Assembly: GCA_023014365.1 (NCBI GenBank)
Contig: JAEBUN010000055.1
Location: forward strand, 62,001-126,000
DNA length: 64,000 bases
DNA from: Lepiota brunneoincarnata
Taxonomy: Eukaryota; Basidiomycota; Agaricomycetes; Agaricales; Agaricaceae
Direction: 5' to 3'
The position numbers and the translations under genes are program-made. Numbering within the stretch: the first letter of the stretch is position 1; each line of letters begins with the position of its first letter. A model generated the notes under the pieces. It did not search any database. It was not told the DNA's origin and worked only from the letters and a program-made list of their open reading frames with translations. Shown piece after piece: positions 51,313-62,998 of the stretch.

Positions 51313-51999
51313 GGGTGCAGAGGGAGGTGAGGGTGGAGGGAAGCGTTGTAGGTTGTGGGGGAGCTGGTATTGTCCAGGTTTGATCTGACAGATGGGGAAG
51401 CATAAGGGACCTCCTGTACTTGTGGTTGCTTCGAGCAGACCAAAGGGGGGTCAAGGCGGTTCTACAGGTGACGGTTCGGTAATCTGGGTGGCTACATGAA
51501 TGGTGGTATCTGCTGGTTCAGGTGGGATTGCATAAATGGGTTGGTCGGACTCAGGAGAAGATGAAGGAACACGAAAAGAAGGAGTAGGGCAAGTTGATGG
51601 AGTAGCATGTGGGGTAATAGACCGTCGAGAAGGTCCTGGGGATCCAGAACCAGACTGAGAAATTCTAGGGTTAGGATGGCCTGTCCTGTCTTTGAAGTAA
51701 CTACCCATGATGGGCAACAATGTCTTTTCCAGTAAAGAGGAACCAACAAGAATTTAAGATCCACTAAGATGTTTGACAAGACGAATGAGGAATCCGAGAA
51801 CCTATAGAGACACTGGGGTGCAAAGGTTCAGAAGAACAACAGCCGGAGTTCTTCGGGGTGAAGACCATGTCAGACGCTCGAATAGACAAGCAATGATCCT
51901 CAACAGATTATGGTTCTGTTTAGATCTCACAGTTAACGGTACTGTGCAAACCAAAGAGAGCGAGAAGAGAGAAGAGAGGCAACAAGCAGCTTTGTCTTT
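51313..51999 (-). other. V leader, second copy
   Basis: Corresponds to 1062-1751, with the self-priming site at 51988-51998. A Pro/Ser-rich frame (51451-51720) parallels the possible Gag N-terminus. Confidence 0.7.
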
Positions 52000-52262
52000 T
52001 GTTATGCGGGTTAGGCATCTGCAAGGACCAATGCGATCTACAACAAGTAGACCATTGGCTAATGCAAGCAAGTCTAAGGCAATGCCAAAGAACAGGAACA
52101 AATATGGTGTATAATAAGACAAAGCTAGGGATTACAAGTAATACCTAAGTCTATATATACTGCTGAGGTGACTGGCATGTGATAAAAGAAAGAATCACAT
52201 GCAAACAAGCAAGAATCACAGGCCAAAGGAAAACTAACTATAGATGGGCAGTGGCATGTGAT

Positions 52263-52647
52263 TGTTACCTGGGTTAGGGGTTCGCTCTTGAGTAGCACAG
52301 CGTTCAACACAGGATGTCTATACAGACTTGGTCCTGTCCTACTAGGCGTGACTTGGAGACGACGGAGCACTATAAGTCCAGCCGGTTATGGCAAAGAGGT
52401 ATAGGAGGCAAGAACTTTATAACACTAAGATAAGGATACAAGGTATTGTACTGTATCCTTATATACTCCTAAGTGTGGCTGTACTCCTACTATAATAGTT
52501 TGGACCAGGGTAACTATGAGTCAGAGATAAGAAAACATGAGGCGTATACTAAGAATAGTCCTTCTGATGTACACTACTGATAGTTTCATAGTGACATGGG
52601 AATGTGAACTAAAAGTAACCGTCCTTCTGATGTGGCTTCTGATAACA
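52263..52647 (-). repeat. W-b 3' LTR
   Basis: 385 bp, TGTTACCTGG...CTGATAACA on the plus strand. Confidence 0.95.
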
Positions 52648-52684
52648 TTAGATCCATTTCTAGAGTTGTTTTCCATACAACTCG

Positions 52685-53953
52685 TTAGTTTCCTTCTTCT
52701 GGGTACTCGGCTAGGTAATTTGGTTCATAGTAATCGATCTGTGGTGGGTCGGTGGAGTCTGGTCTGGGGGAAATGACGGGGGAGAAGGTGGGAGTGGGAG
52801 TTCTGTGAAGATCGAGTATAGTGGTGGTTTCTGGGGATGGGGGTTGTCCTGGGTAAAAGATGTCGTATAGAAGGTGTCTAAAATGGGGACTTTCGATCCT
52901 TTCTTCTGGTGGGGTGATTTGGTTTGCTTCAGAAGGAACCGCATGGTTCTCCTGTGATGTTTGATTCGGCCACGTCGTCGTAGCACTCCTCGTAGTAATC
53001 ATCGTGGGTGAGGTCGATGTATCGATGGTGAGTTGTGGGAATGGTCGAGGGACGGATTGTAGGATTTCTGGAGTAGGGGGCGTGTTGAGTCTTTCGACTT
53101 GGGCATTTGGTCCGTTTATGGCGCGGTTGGAAGACAGCGCAATGGGGGCATCTATATTTGATGCAGTCGTATGAGTAGTGCCCTGGGGCATATTGTTTGC
53201 ATCTGAGGCAGGCAAATTGGGGGCAATCCATGGCCCAGTGTCCTGTGTGTCTGCATTGGATGCAGACTGATCTGTCGGTGGTTCGGGGGTTGGTTCATGG
53301 GTGAATGGGGTTGGGGGAGTTCCGAATCGGAACGTTGTTATTGGCGATGGTGTGGGTGGTGTCCTTGGTGGGGGTGAGAAGTCTGAAGGGATTTCTGACA
53401 CTGGTGGGCTTTCTTCCCTTGTTGGGGACAGTGGTGATGATAGCGGCAGTGGTCGTTGTGGTAGTGGTGGGGATGGTTGCGGTGGGGGGCTGCGAGGTAT
53501 GTACCTCATCTCATTTGGGTAGGTTCTTCGACACCTTGGACATGAGGCTCGATCTTGAGCGGAGAAGTCACTCGAGTGATTCTGCCCAGGTGCGTTGCGT
53601 ATTGTACGCAGTAGTGAGAGCCTTAGTCTGTCATATGTGGTAGGTATAGTTGTACCAGAGTTGTCGGTCGTATTCTGAAATTGAAGTGTGTTCCAATTTA
53701 GTCGTAAAGGCTCCGTCGGTGGCAGCCTCACGCAGATCTCCGTCAGAAGGGTGATCTGGTCCATATGATCGTACTCCAGCTGTATGGTATCTAAGGGAGG
53801 TGGCTGGGGCGGCTGTTGGTTCTGGGGTGTTGTTGGGGTCAGGGGTCTCGTCCCTGAGGGAGGCGTATGTTGCGGCGAAGGTGTGAGAGGGGGTGTAGGG
53901 AGACGGGGCTGGAACGGGAGTTGTTTGAAGTGTAGTATGTTCGACGCTTGCAT
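52685..53953 (-). CDS. W-b ORF-b
   Basis: 422 codons, same length and ends as W-a ORF-b (MQASNI...; ...YLAEYPEEGN), about 85-90% identical by eye. It stays open although every other frame of W-b is broken. Whether this reflects constraint or only the absence of CGA codons is not decided. Confidence 0.6.
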   Translation of the reverse strand: MQASNILHFKQLPFQPRLPTPPLTPSPQHTPPSGTRPLTPTTPQNQQPPQPPPLDTIQLEYDHMDQITLLTEICVRLPPTEPLRLNWNTLQFQNTTDNSGTTIPTTYDRLRLSLLRTIRNAPGQNHSSDFSAQDRASCPRCRRTYPNEMRYIPRSPPPQPSPPLPQRPLPLSSPLSPTREESPPVSEIPSDFSPPPRTPPTPSPITTFRFGTPPTPFTHEPTPEPPTDQSASNADTQDTGPWIAPNLPASDANNMPQGTTHTTASNIDAPIALSSNRAINGPNAQVERLNTPPTPEILQSVPRPFPQLTIDTSTSPTMITTRSATTTWPNQTSQENHAVPSEANQITPPEERIESPHFRHLLYDIFYPGQPPSPETTTILDLHRTPTPTFSPVISPRPDSTDPPQIDYYEPNYLAEYPEEGN

Positions 53954-54053
53954 TGTTTATAATGACGACGGAGGATGATGAGGAGGTTGGTGAAGGTGTT
54001 GTTGAAAAAGGGGGAGTAGTTTGGGGGCGAGTGAGGTCGAGGTTCATGGGCAT
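52929..54053 (-). pseudogene. W-b ORF-a
   Basis: Same frame as W-a ORF-a, starting MPMNLDLTRPQTTPPF and ending AESNITGEPCGSF. It keeps all three zinc knuckles (CIQCRHTGHWAMDC etc.) but has about four in-frame stops between 53232 and 53633. At least three replace CGA of W-a by TGA. Confidence 0.82.
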
Positions 54054-54056
54054 CTT

Positions 54057-57000
54057 TTAAGTACATTTGGTGTGGGAGCGAAGTTGTCTTTGGTTGGTTC
54101 TGGTGGGTTCCTGTTCTTTCTGGAGGATTCCATGAGCTTCTTTATACTCGGTTAAGTATTCTTTGGCGTTTGTATGAAGTGTTTCATCGGTGATCCATTC
54201 GTTCTCCATGTGGGAGTATCCTTTCCATTTGATATAGTATTGGAGTTTTCTGTGGTGTTGGCGGTGATTTAGAATGGCTTCTATTTCATATTCCTCTTCT
54301 TCATTGATGATGTCTGGTGGTGGTGGAGTCGGATGAGATCCGTATGCTTCTGTTTTGGTGTATGGAGTTAGAAGATTTCTGTGGAATATTGGATGTATCT
54401 TCCATTTGATTGGAAGTTTTAGCTTGTAGGTGAGTGGCGATAAGACTTCTGTGATAAGGAAGGGTCCTAATCGTTTTGGGGATATTTTGTTGGAAATGAA
54501 GGGAAGTTTGAGGTTCTTGGCTTCTAGCCATACTTTTTGATGTGTTTCAAGGGGTTTGACAGTTCTTCTGGTTCTTTGTTTCATAATATCGGCAGAGAGT
54601 TGATGTGCCGTGTGTGCTTCTTTTCTGGCATCATCAAGGAGTCTGATGTGTTCGTCTACTGATGGAAAGTTTGATGTTTCCATTACCGTGGGTATCGGTG
54701 GAGGGTTGTATCCCATGATTAGTTCAAATGGGGATTTCTGCCTTGAGGCATGTATTTTGGAGTTGTGTGCGAACTTGGCGATAGGGAGGGTTTCTGACCA
54801 GTCAAGAGGGTTTCTGGTGCAGTATATGGCAAGGTAGGTTTCGATTTCCTGATTGTATCGTTTGGTGGAACCATCTGTCTGGGGATGGTATGCAGTTGAG
54901 AATGCCTGTTGTATGTTTAATTGTTTGGCTAGTTGTCGGAAGGAGTTGGCGGCGAATCTGGGGTCTCGATCTGATATGATTTTGTCGGGTAGTCCAAATC
55001 TGGTGAAGACTTTTTCTATTAATAGTCGTCCGATGTCGTCGGCGTTTGATCGATCTGAGGTTGGGATGAAAATTACCCCCTTCGTAAGGCCATGGTCCAC
55101 CACAGACAATATCGCATTGTGACCGGCGCTAGGTGGTAGACCAGTGATGAGATCCCATGAGATCTGTGCAAATGGGCGTTTGGAAGATGATGGTGGGATC
55201 GGTTGAGTTGGTGCACGATCCGGTCTGCGTATGATTTTGTGTTGTTGACACTCTGGACAGCCTTTGACGTAGTTCTTTATGAATGTTGACATTCCTGGCC
55301 AATATACTTCTTTCTTGGCCAGGCGGTATATTTCTTGTTTTCCAGGGTGGCCACGTGTAGGGTAGTTGTGGTATCTTGCGATGACATCGCGTCTGAGTTG
55401 GAGGTCTTCTGGAATAATGACACGTTCTTGGAATGTGAGGAGTGGACCATTTGAGGTCAGAACTGTTCCGAAGTCTTTATTGGCGGCGTTAGGATGGGTT
55501 TCTTTTAGGAGTTTGAACGCTTTGGTGGTTCTAGCGTCATATTTGGGTGATTCCGTGATTCTTTCTTGGAGTTCCATATCGACGGTGGCGATAAAGAGGT
55601 GTTCTGGGAGTATTGTGATCAGGTTTTGATCTTTCATGTCAGTGGTGGCGACAAAGAGGTTGTTTAAGAGCATGGTGACGTCTTCGTTATCGTTATCCTC
55701 ATCAGGGATGTGGTCTGGACATCTTGATAGGGCATCTGGTGCAGGGATCTTGATCCTGGGACGTGTTCTAATTTGAAGTTGTAGTCAGCGAGGGTCTGGA
55801 CCCATCGTGCTTGTCAGCGGTTGATTTTCTGGGGTTTATGCCAGTATGTTAGGTTTTGGTGATCCGTTCTGATACGGACGGTATGGGGGCTGCCAAGGAG
55901 GTAATGGCGCCATTCTTCGAGGGCTCGGATGATTGCGAGAAGTTCCCTGTCGTAGATAGCGTAGTTTCGTTCTGCTGGTCTGAACGTCTTTGAATAGAAT
56001 GATATGGGTTTCCATATTCCGTTGATGTTGTGTTGATATAGGACAGCTCCTGATGCAAATTTAGAAGCATTGGCTTCTATTTCGAAGGGTTTTGTGGAGT
56101 CGGGCATGAGGAGTACCGGTTCTTTTAGGAATTCATTCTTGAGCATTTCGAACGCTTTCTGTTGTTCTTCTTTCCATTCGAATTTGTTTGATTTGGAAAG
56201 GAGTTGGTTCAGGGGTTTGGTATGGTGAGAGTAGTTGCGGATGAACTTCCGGTAGAAGTTACAAAATCCGATAAATTTCCGAACGTGTCGGACTGTTTTT
56301 GGTACTGGCCAGTCTTCTATTCCCTTGAGTTTTCCGGGATCCATTTTGATCTCGTCTGGCATAATGATCATGCCGAGATATTCAAGTCATTGTTTGTTGA
56401 ACTTGCATTTCTCTGTTTTGAGGTAAAGGTCGTTTTCCTGCAGGATTTGCAGTACTTTTTCCGTAAGTCGGTCAGTTTCTTCTTGGGTTTTACCATAGAT
56501 TAGGATGTCATCCATGTAGATGATGATTCCTCCTTTCTCCATTATTTCGGAGAATAACGTGTCCATCATGTGTTGGAATGTTGTGGGACTATTGCAGAGT
56601 CCGAAAAACATAACAGTCGGTTCGAAAAGACCCATGGGAGTCTTGAACGCTGCTTTCCATTGATCACCATCTTTGATTCTGATGTTATTGTATCCTAGGC
56701 AGATGTCGAGCTTAGTGAAATACTTAGCTCCTTTGAGTTTATCCATGATAGAGGAAATCATGGGGATTGGGTAGGCGTTTTTGACAGTATGATTGTTTAG
56801 ATAACGATAGTCTTGGCAGGGTTGGAGGTCTCCTCCTTTCTTGGCAATGAAAAAGAAGGGTGATGCCATAGGGGATTTTGAAGGGCGGATGTAGCCTTTT
56901 CGGAGGTTTTCGTCTATGAATTCTTTCAGTGCCTTTTCTTCGGCAGGTGCCACTTGATAGGGTTTCATTGATTTTGCTTCAAATGTTGGTTTTAGTTCAA

Positions 57001-57710
57001 TTTCATGATCAAATGTTCTTGATGGTGGGAATCGTTCGGAGGCTTTTTTGTTGAATATTCTAGCCCATCGAGTGAATCTTCGAGGGATCTCGGGTAGTTC
57101 TTTGTTTGATTCCAGTTGTTTTCCTCTTTGGTTTGCCGATTTTGTCGGGTTGTGTTGCTCATTGTGGAGCGTTGTGGCATGTGTAGCTTTGGCGTTTACT
57201 TCTAATGGGGTTAGAAGCATCGGATTCATTTCTCTTTCCAAAGAGAAGGTGTCAAGATCAACGTTTGATAGGTTGACGTATTCTTCAGGGTTTTCCTCAG
57301 GTTGGGAGGTCTTTCCAGCCATTATGTCCATGGCGATGGAGTTGAGTTTGACAGGTCGTCGTAGGGTTCTGAGGAGTTTGGAGAAGTCTTGGTGATCGAT
57401 TTGTGGTTTCCAAGAAAACATCTTGGTCTTCCAGTTGATGTCGGGATTGTATTGTTCCAACCAGGGAAATCCGATGATGAGGTCTTTCTCACCAGTATTT
57501 GTGACATACACTTCTAACGTGCAATCTCTTCCATCAATGATGGTTTTGATTTTGATGTATTCATGGATCTTGCCATGTTGATTATCAGTTCCGTCAACGT
57601 TACTGAGTGGAATTGGTTGGTCCAGCCGTTTGGTTTGATAACCGTGTCATTCAATGACTTTGTGGGAGATGAAGTTCCCTTGGGCTCCTGAATCTATCAG
57701 GGCGGTGATG
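54057..57710 (-). pseudogene. W-b Pol
   Basis: Same domain order as W-a Pol. Start MAITALIDSGAQGNF near 57710. TGA at 57647-57649, 56387-56389 and 55814-55816, each a CGA in W-a, and a one-base deletion near 55752 (HVPGSK region). RT keeps YMDDILIYG; integrase keeps SDRDPRF but TER is TKR (STKRYNQEIE); the chromodomain is present. Inactive. Confidence 0.92.
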
Positions 57711-57891
57711 GCCATGGGTTTTGATGTCCATTCACTCCAAATCTCGATGGGTAAGAAAAGGGATCGTTTATCCAGGGATAGTCGTAATTGTACAGAGTTT
57801 ATCGAGAAAATGTCCTTCTGGGAGTGAGAGTATGAAATGTCCTTCTGAGTTCTGGAACGTGCAGGGGCACATCTGTTGACAGCGTTCCTTT

Positions 57892-59545
57892 TTAAAAATC
57901 CTGGAATGGACGCATCTCCGGGTCCTCGGCTAGCGCGGAGTGGAGTTCTTGTTGGAGTTCAGGATCGAGATCATCGACCATTTGGCGCATCTGAGATGCG
58001 ACTTCTGCGACGGCAAGGGAATACTTGCGTTGTGGTGATTGTTGGGCGTTCCGGTTTGGAAATCCGGGACGAGTGTTTTGTTGTCCAGGAAAGGGACAGT
58101 TGGGGTTTCTCGCAGGACGAGGAGGATTGGTGCGCATTCCTGGGAAGTGTCTAGCTGGCGGTGGTTGAGGGCATTTGCTGACCCAATGATCTTTGGCTCC
58201 ACATCGGAAGCATTCCTGGTTTTGGTATGATTTCATTTGTTGTCCGGTGACAATGGCATCTAACTCCAACAGTTCTTGTGTGGAGTTTTCTTTGGTATAT
58301 TCCGGTTGTGGGATTTCAGGATAAGGATCTTCGAATCCTTCTTCTATTGTGACATGGTCTACTTCCATGGCATGTGGGTCGTGTGGAGTGAATCATGGAG
58401 CATTGCTCCTTTGGTAGAATTGTGCATAGGGCACGTTGTTGTTTGGACGGCTTGGTCTGCAGTTGGGTTGGTATTGGTTCCTCTGGGGAAATGTATTTCT
58501 GGGGGTGCCGTAGAGGGCATTGATTCGGCAGAAATTGTCGTCGAGTTTATTGGCTTGGGTGTACCAAGTGGTGATAGTTGTTGGAGGGTTCTCCAATTCG
58601 TCAATTTTCATGGCAATGCGATGGTCCATTGCCTTGCGGTATAGATCGATCAATGTGCGATCTTCGTTTAGTCCAGATTGGCGGACGAGTTCTTTGAACT
58701 GAGCATTGAATTCAGTCATTGGTTTGCCCTTGTTGAGTTTGGGCATTTCTCTCATGGAGGTATTGTTTAGCCCAAGCTCAGGCATCTCCTGATTGCATTG
58801 TCGAAAGGACAAATAGGGTCCTAGCGAGGTTGGTGTTGTAAGTGGTCGCATTAGCGAGCATGTAAACTTCACATTGGAAGATCCAATCTTCGAATAGTCT
58901 TCTAGTTCCATCGAAGGCGATGGGTTTGAGGAGTCCTAACTCCTTTGGGGTAGCTGCAGCGGCTATTATTTGTGATTGTCTGGGTGGCGGTAGCGGTGGT
59001 GGTGATGGTGGTTGTGTTGGTTGTAAAGGAGGAGCCGGTAGAGGTAAGGGTGCGATGGGTAATGCGGGTGGTTGTGGATCGGGATCTGATTGGTTGTCGT
59101 CTGTTATGTAGACGTCTGAATCGTTATCTATGGGAGTCTTTCCTCAGTTGAGTTCAACGAAGGCTTTGTGTCTTGAAAGGAGATTCTCTTCAGAACCTGT
59201 GAGTTCTCTCGGTTGTTGTACGGCTTGTTGAAGTCTTTTAAGTTCAAGTGGGGAAAGCTGGTTTGCGATGATATCGCATTTTTCTTGTTCTTCACGTTGT
59301 CTTTGTTTTTTGGCTAATGCAGCTGAGAAACTTGCTGATGTTGTTGGGACTAGTTGAATGGACGTTGATGCACGTGGTTTAGGTGAATCAAATGGGGATG
59401 GAGGATAGAATGGGGATGGTGTCTGAGTGGGGATAGGGTTTCTTCTGGGATCTGGGTTTTGGGTTCCTGATCCTGAGATTCTGCTTCTAAATTTGGGAGG
59501 GGGGGGTGATGGGGATTCTCGGGCCGAGAATTTCTTTGGAGGCAT
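57892..59545 (-). pseudogene. W-b Gag
   Basis: Starts ATG 59545 (MPPKKFSARESPSPPPPK), the start lost in W-a. TGA at 59144-59146, then a shifted frame (58393-58911), then 57892-58368 with the CCHC knuckle CFRCGAKDHWVSKC. Several lesions. Confidence 0.88.
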
Positions 59546-59916
59546 GGTGATATTTGTCTAGCAATCAATTATCACTAGAAGTATGAAGAATTGGGTGGTG
59601 ATTATGGATATTCCTGAATATAGGTTCCACAATCTGACGACACAGCAGTGGCAGGGGCATGTGATGCGTCCAAGTTCTAGGGTGATGATTTGGTAGGCAA
59701 TGAGGGTGGCGGTAGAAGTGAAAACAAAAATGAGTAGGTAAGCCAGATCTTCTGGCGGGGAGAGGTTGAGGGACGTAGCGATGGCTACACAGAGAGGTGG
59801 TTTTCTTTCGCACATTGTTTTGAACGACCAGGGTACCTCGACGCATTCAGTACGTCGGCAGAGCAGAGCAGAGTAGAGGGCGAGCAAGAGATAAGCAGCA
59901 GAGTATCTTAGTGTTT
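59546..59916 (-). other. W-b leader
   Basis: Contains the self-priming site (TATCTTAGTGTT on plus, 59904-59915) and the conserved hydrophobic frame (59558-59887, LAYLLIFVFTSTATLIAY), again without ATG. Confidence 0.55.
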
Positions 59917-60301
59917 TGTTACCCGGGTTAGGGGTTCGCTCTTGAGTAGCACGGCGTTTGACACAGGATGTCTATACAGACTTGGTCCTGTCCTACTAGG
60001 CATGACTTGGAGACGATGGAGCACTATAAGTCCAGCCGGTTATGGCAAAGAGGTATAGGAGGCAAGAACTTTATAACACTAAGATAAGGATACAAGGTAT
60101 TGTACTGTATCCTTATATACTCCTAAGTGTGGCTGTACTCCTACTATAATAGTTTGGACCGGGGTAACTATGAGTCAGAGATAAGAAAACATGAGGCATA
60201 TACTAAGAATAGTCCTTCTGATGTACACTACTGATAGTTTCATAGTGACATGGGAATGTGAACTAAAAGTAACCGTCCTTCTGATGTGGCTTCTGATAAC
60301 A
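59917..60301 (-). repeat. W-b 5' LTR
   Basis: 385 bp, TGTTACCCGG...CTGATAACA on plus, right duplication GTGAT. Confidence 0.95.
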
Positions 60302-60395
60302 GTGATAACTAAATATAAATGGGCGCTGACAACAGGCGGTAACATGTGATAAGCAAAAATAGATGGGTGGGTGCATAAAGGGGAAAATGGTAACA

Positions 60396-60532
60396 GGTCC
60401 TGCATAGCATTATAGTATTCCCCTTCTTTGTCTTCATATTCCTGTGCTTGTAGCTGGTCTGTGGTCTCCTGTACCTATCTTGTAAAGTCAAATACCTGTT
60501 CCAGCTCCTCTCTGTCTGGACTGTTCATAACA
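60396..60532 (-). repeat. X-type LTR fragment
   Basis: Last 137 bp (plus orientation) of an X-like LTR, ending TTCATAACA, cut by the V insertion. It still encodes MNSPDREELEQVFDFTR and VQETTDQLQAQEYEDKEG of ORF-b with one stop between. Confidence 0.82.
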
Positions 60533-60535
60533 TCC

Positions 60536-61074
60536 AAAGACACACCACCACTTCCCAAAACTTCAGTGCAATATCCCTGCTGGAAATGCCACCTCCTGAA
60601 GAGACTGGTTATTGCTTACTCTGACTCAGAATCCAAATCCCTCCAGCTGATGGTGGAACTTGAGACTACTAACTTAGCAGAATGTAAAACTATCAAGGCA
60701 TTGGTGGATTCTGGGGCAACTAGTTCCTTCATTGACCAGGATTTTGTTTGTGCTGCTTGCCTTAGTACTTGCCACTTATCCAATCCCATCCCAGTGTTCA
60801 ACATGAATGGAACTCTGAATGAGGCTGGACACATTTCTAAAGTGGTAGATGTGGTCCTGTACTATTGAAACCATGCTGAACATATGCTGCTGGCAGTAAC
60901 CAAGCTGGGAAGGCAAGAACTCCTTCTGGGATTCACATGGCTGAAGCAACATAACCTGGAAATTGACTGGCAGACTGGAGAAGTCAATTATCCTGGTGCC
61001 CCTCACACTGTACAGAATGCCAAGACCAGTCATGTGCCAAGCACTGAAAATGTAAAAACATTCATGGGTTTTTA
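60536..61074 (+). pseudogene. Gypsy protease fragment
   Basis: Reads KALVDSGATSSFIDQDFV (aspartic protease site), NGTLNEAGHISKVVDVVLYY, a TGA near 60868, then LLLGFTWLKQHNLEIDWQTG. This is the protease of a gypsy family not otherwise complete here. It may belong with the linker at 62664-62963. Confidence 0.75.
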
Positions 61075-61836
61075 ATATAGATAGAGTGCTTGTTTTCACT
61101 AAGCTTAGCTGAAATTCAATAAGTTTAAGCTAATACAAGGAGTATGAGATAGATAGTGAACAGTTTTGTCTTTTGGGGTGTTCTGGAGGTGCATTCTGAC
61201 AGTGTAATTCAAGAGAGTAAAGTTTTAGAGGTTAACAAACAGCTGTTGAAGTTATCTTAGCTATATGGTGCAACAGTGAAAGGACAATCCTTGTCAATTC
61301 AAAGTATGGGGTCTCTGATCTCTGATCTCTAGTCTTTGAACTCTGCTCTGGTTTCTGTCTCTGTCTCTAGGCACTCTGGAACTCTGTTCTCTATCTCCGT
61401 CTCTGGGTTGGTCAACAACTGAAAAACTTACTTAACAACACACACTAAATAGTCCTCTGAAACCATTCTTGATCACGGCTTGCAGACTTGTGTGTAGAAG
61501 TGGGGGTGAGACCTCTTGCTTCTCCATGAATAAGCATGACCGTATTTATATTGTTGTAGATACATATGAGAAATAGTAAATATGAAATAGAAAACAATAA
61601 GCTTAATTGTTACAGGCACTGTAGAATATTTTGGAAGGTTCAGCAGCATTTCTGCCTTGCCCTGGGTTATGGGTTTTTCTCTGATTGACAAATGGCAATT
61701 TAGCAAGATGTGTTCTGTGCTTGTCTGCATTATTCTGCATCCATGCAAGTGTATTAAGCCTCTGGATCAAATATGACCAGAATGTATAGTGGATGGGCAA
61801 TCCCTTGATCTGTTGTCATTAATCTCAGTTAGGCAG
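61075..61836. other. No gene recognised
   Basis: AT- and CT-rich sequence with short frames only; the end abuts the Z-related solo LTR. Confidence 0.5.
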
Positions 61837-62187
61837 TGTCAGGGGACACCCTGATAGTAGGTTTCTCTATGTTGTGGCCTTCTGTTGCTTTCAGTCTCTG
61901 ACTGCCCTGAGGTCCCTGAGCATTGACTAGCTTGGGCACCTTGGGGGTCTAGGCCTTGGATACCATGGCAACCCACCTTGACACCCCCCATCTTTGTTGT
62001 GATCATGTGAGGTATATGTCTCCTATTTATACTTTGATATTGTCATGCATGTGATATCGTCTGATTACCGTAGTTTCAGTAGTCTGGTCTGTGCGCAGAC
62101 CTTTTGTATATAAATATAGCTGCGAGTAGGGATTATGATCCCCACTCAAATATCATTTGGGTTTCCGGCCCATTTATTCCCCTAACA
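61837..62187 (+). repeat. Solo LTR related to Z
   Basis: 351 bp, TGTCAGGGGACACC...CCCCTAACA, perfect duplication GGCAG (61832-61836, 62188-62192). The second half matches Z (tctggtctgtgcgcagacc, TATATAAATA, ctcaaatatc). Confidence 0.88.
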
Positions 62188-62192
62188 GGCAG

Positions 62193-62663
62193 TATGCTGA
62201 GGTGCTGGGACCCACAAAGCACTTGTTAATTATAAAGTCTTTGATATTTTTAGGGCTTTGGGCATCAGATATTACCTTCCAAACATTGGACATTCTGTTC
62301 TGTAGTCTGGTCATCATTAATGAACTTGTTATAGGTGTAATACACCTGTGACAGCTACTAGTTACATTCTCTATGTTCAAATGCATCCAAGTTCATCAGA
62401 AAATTGCTCATAAGGTCCCTTGATGTGACTGGAATATACTCAATAGGCTATGTAGGGTCCTGAATCCCTCTGGAGAGTATTCTGGTGGTTTGGTTTACTA
62501 AGCTTAGTGATAATGAACTAGTTTGAACACTTCTGAGGCTTGAATATCCTCAATTCGGTTAAACTGACTACTACAGAATATAGTACCAATCCTTTATAGA
62601 GTTCCTTAATGACATAGCCAATGATTCTATGTAGAGAATCATTCCAGAGTACAGAATTCATGT
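62193..62663. other. Nothing recognised
   Basis: No supported frame; probably inter-domain remains of the gypsy relic on either side. Confidence 0.4.
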
Positions 62664-62963
62664 ATGAGCATGAAATCAGTGTATCAGCACTATGCACAAA
62701 AGCTTCAAGCTAATTGCATCCAAGCATACCAACTTGGCCCATTTCCCATCTTAGATGAAGAAGAGGATGGGGATAAGCCAACCCTCCCCACCTTGGAACC
62801 AGAGGAGCCTTTAGAAGATGGGGATTGTATCTTCACAATAAGACTTCTCCCTCCAAAACCTACTCTGGAGGTGATTACTGCAGGTTTTACCACCCCTCAA
62901 TGCCTGGCAGAAGCATTCCTCCAAAATTCCCAAAAGAATGACCCCCAGAATTCTAGTTTCTGA
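62664..62963 (+). pseudogene. Gypsy Pol linker fragment
   Basis: 99 codons: ILDEEEDGDKPTLPTLEPEE, EDGDCIFTIRLLPPKP, ITAGFTTPQCLAEAFLQNSQ. It resembles the acidic linker between protease and RT in fungal gypsy Pol (an assignment from memory of the family pattern). No catalytic motif. Confidence 0.5.
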
Positions 62964-62998
62964 GTGCATGTTCCCCCATACCTTCAGGAATATATGTA

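Larger units (their letters stand above)
52263..60301 (-). mobile_element. Complete but decayed Ty3/gypsy element W-b
   Basis: 8039 bp, 385-bp LTRs (52263-52647, 59917-60301) differing by about 8 transitions, perfect duplication GTGAT (52258-52262, 60302-60306). Same gene order as W-a. Stops and one frameshift in pol, several stops in gag and ORF-a; ORF-b is open. Confidence 0.96.
52000..60395 (-). repeat. V 5' LTR split by W-b
   Basis: V LTR in two parts (52000-52262 and 60302-60395) around W-b, TGTTATGCGG...GTAACA. It lies against an X-type LTR fragment on the right. Confidence 0.9.

Noticed and set aside
61473..61748. CRIMQTSTEHILLNC as a LINE zinc finger
   Set aside because: Loose resemblance only, with no adjoining RNase H or RT sequence.
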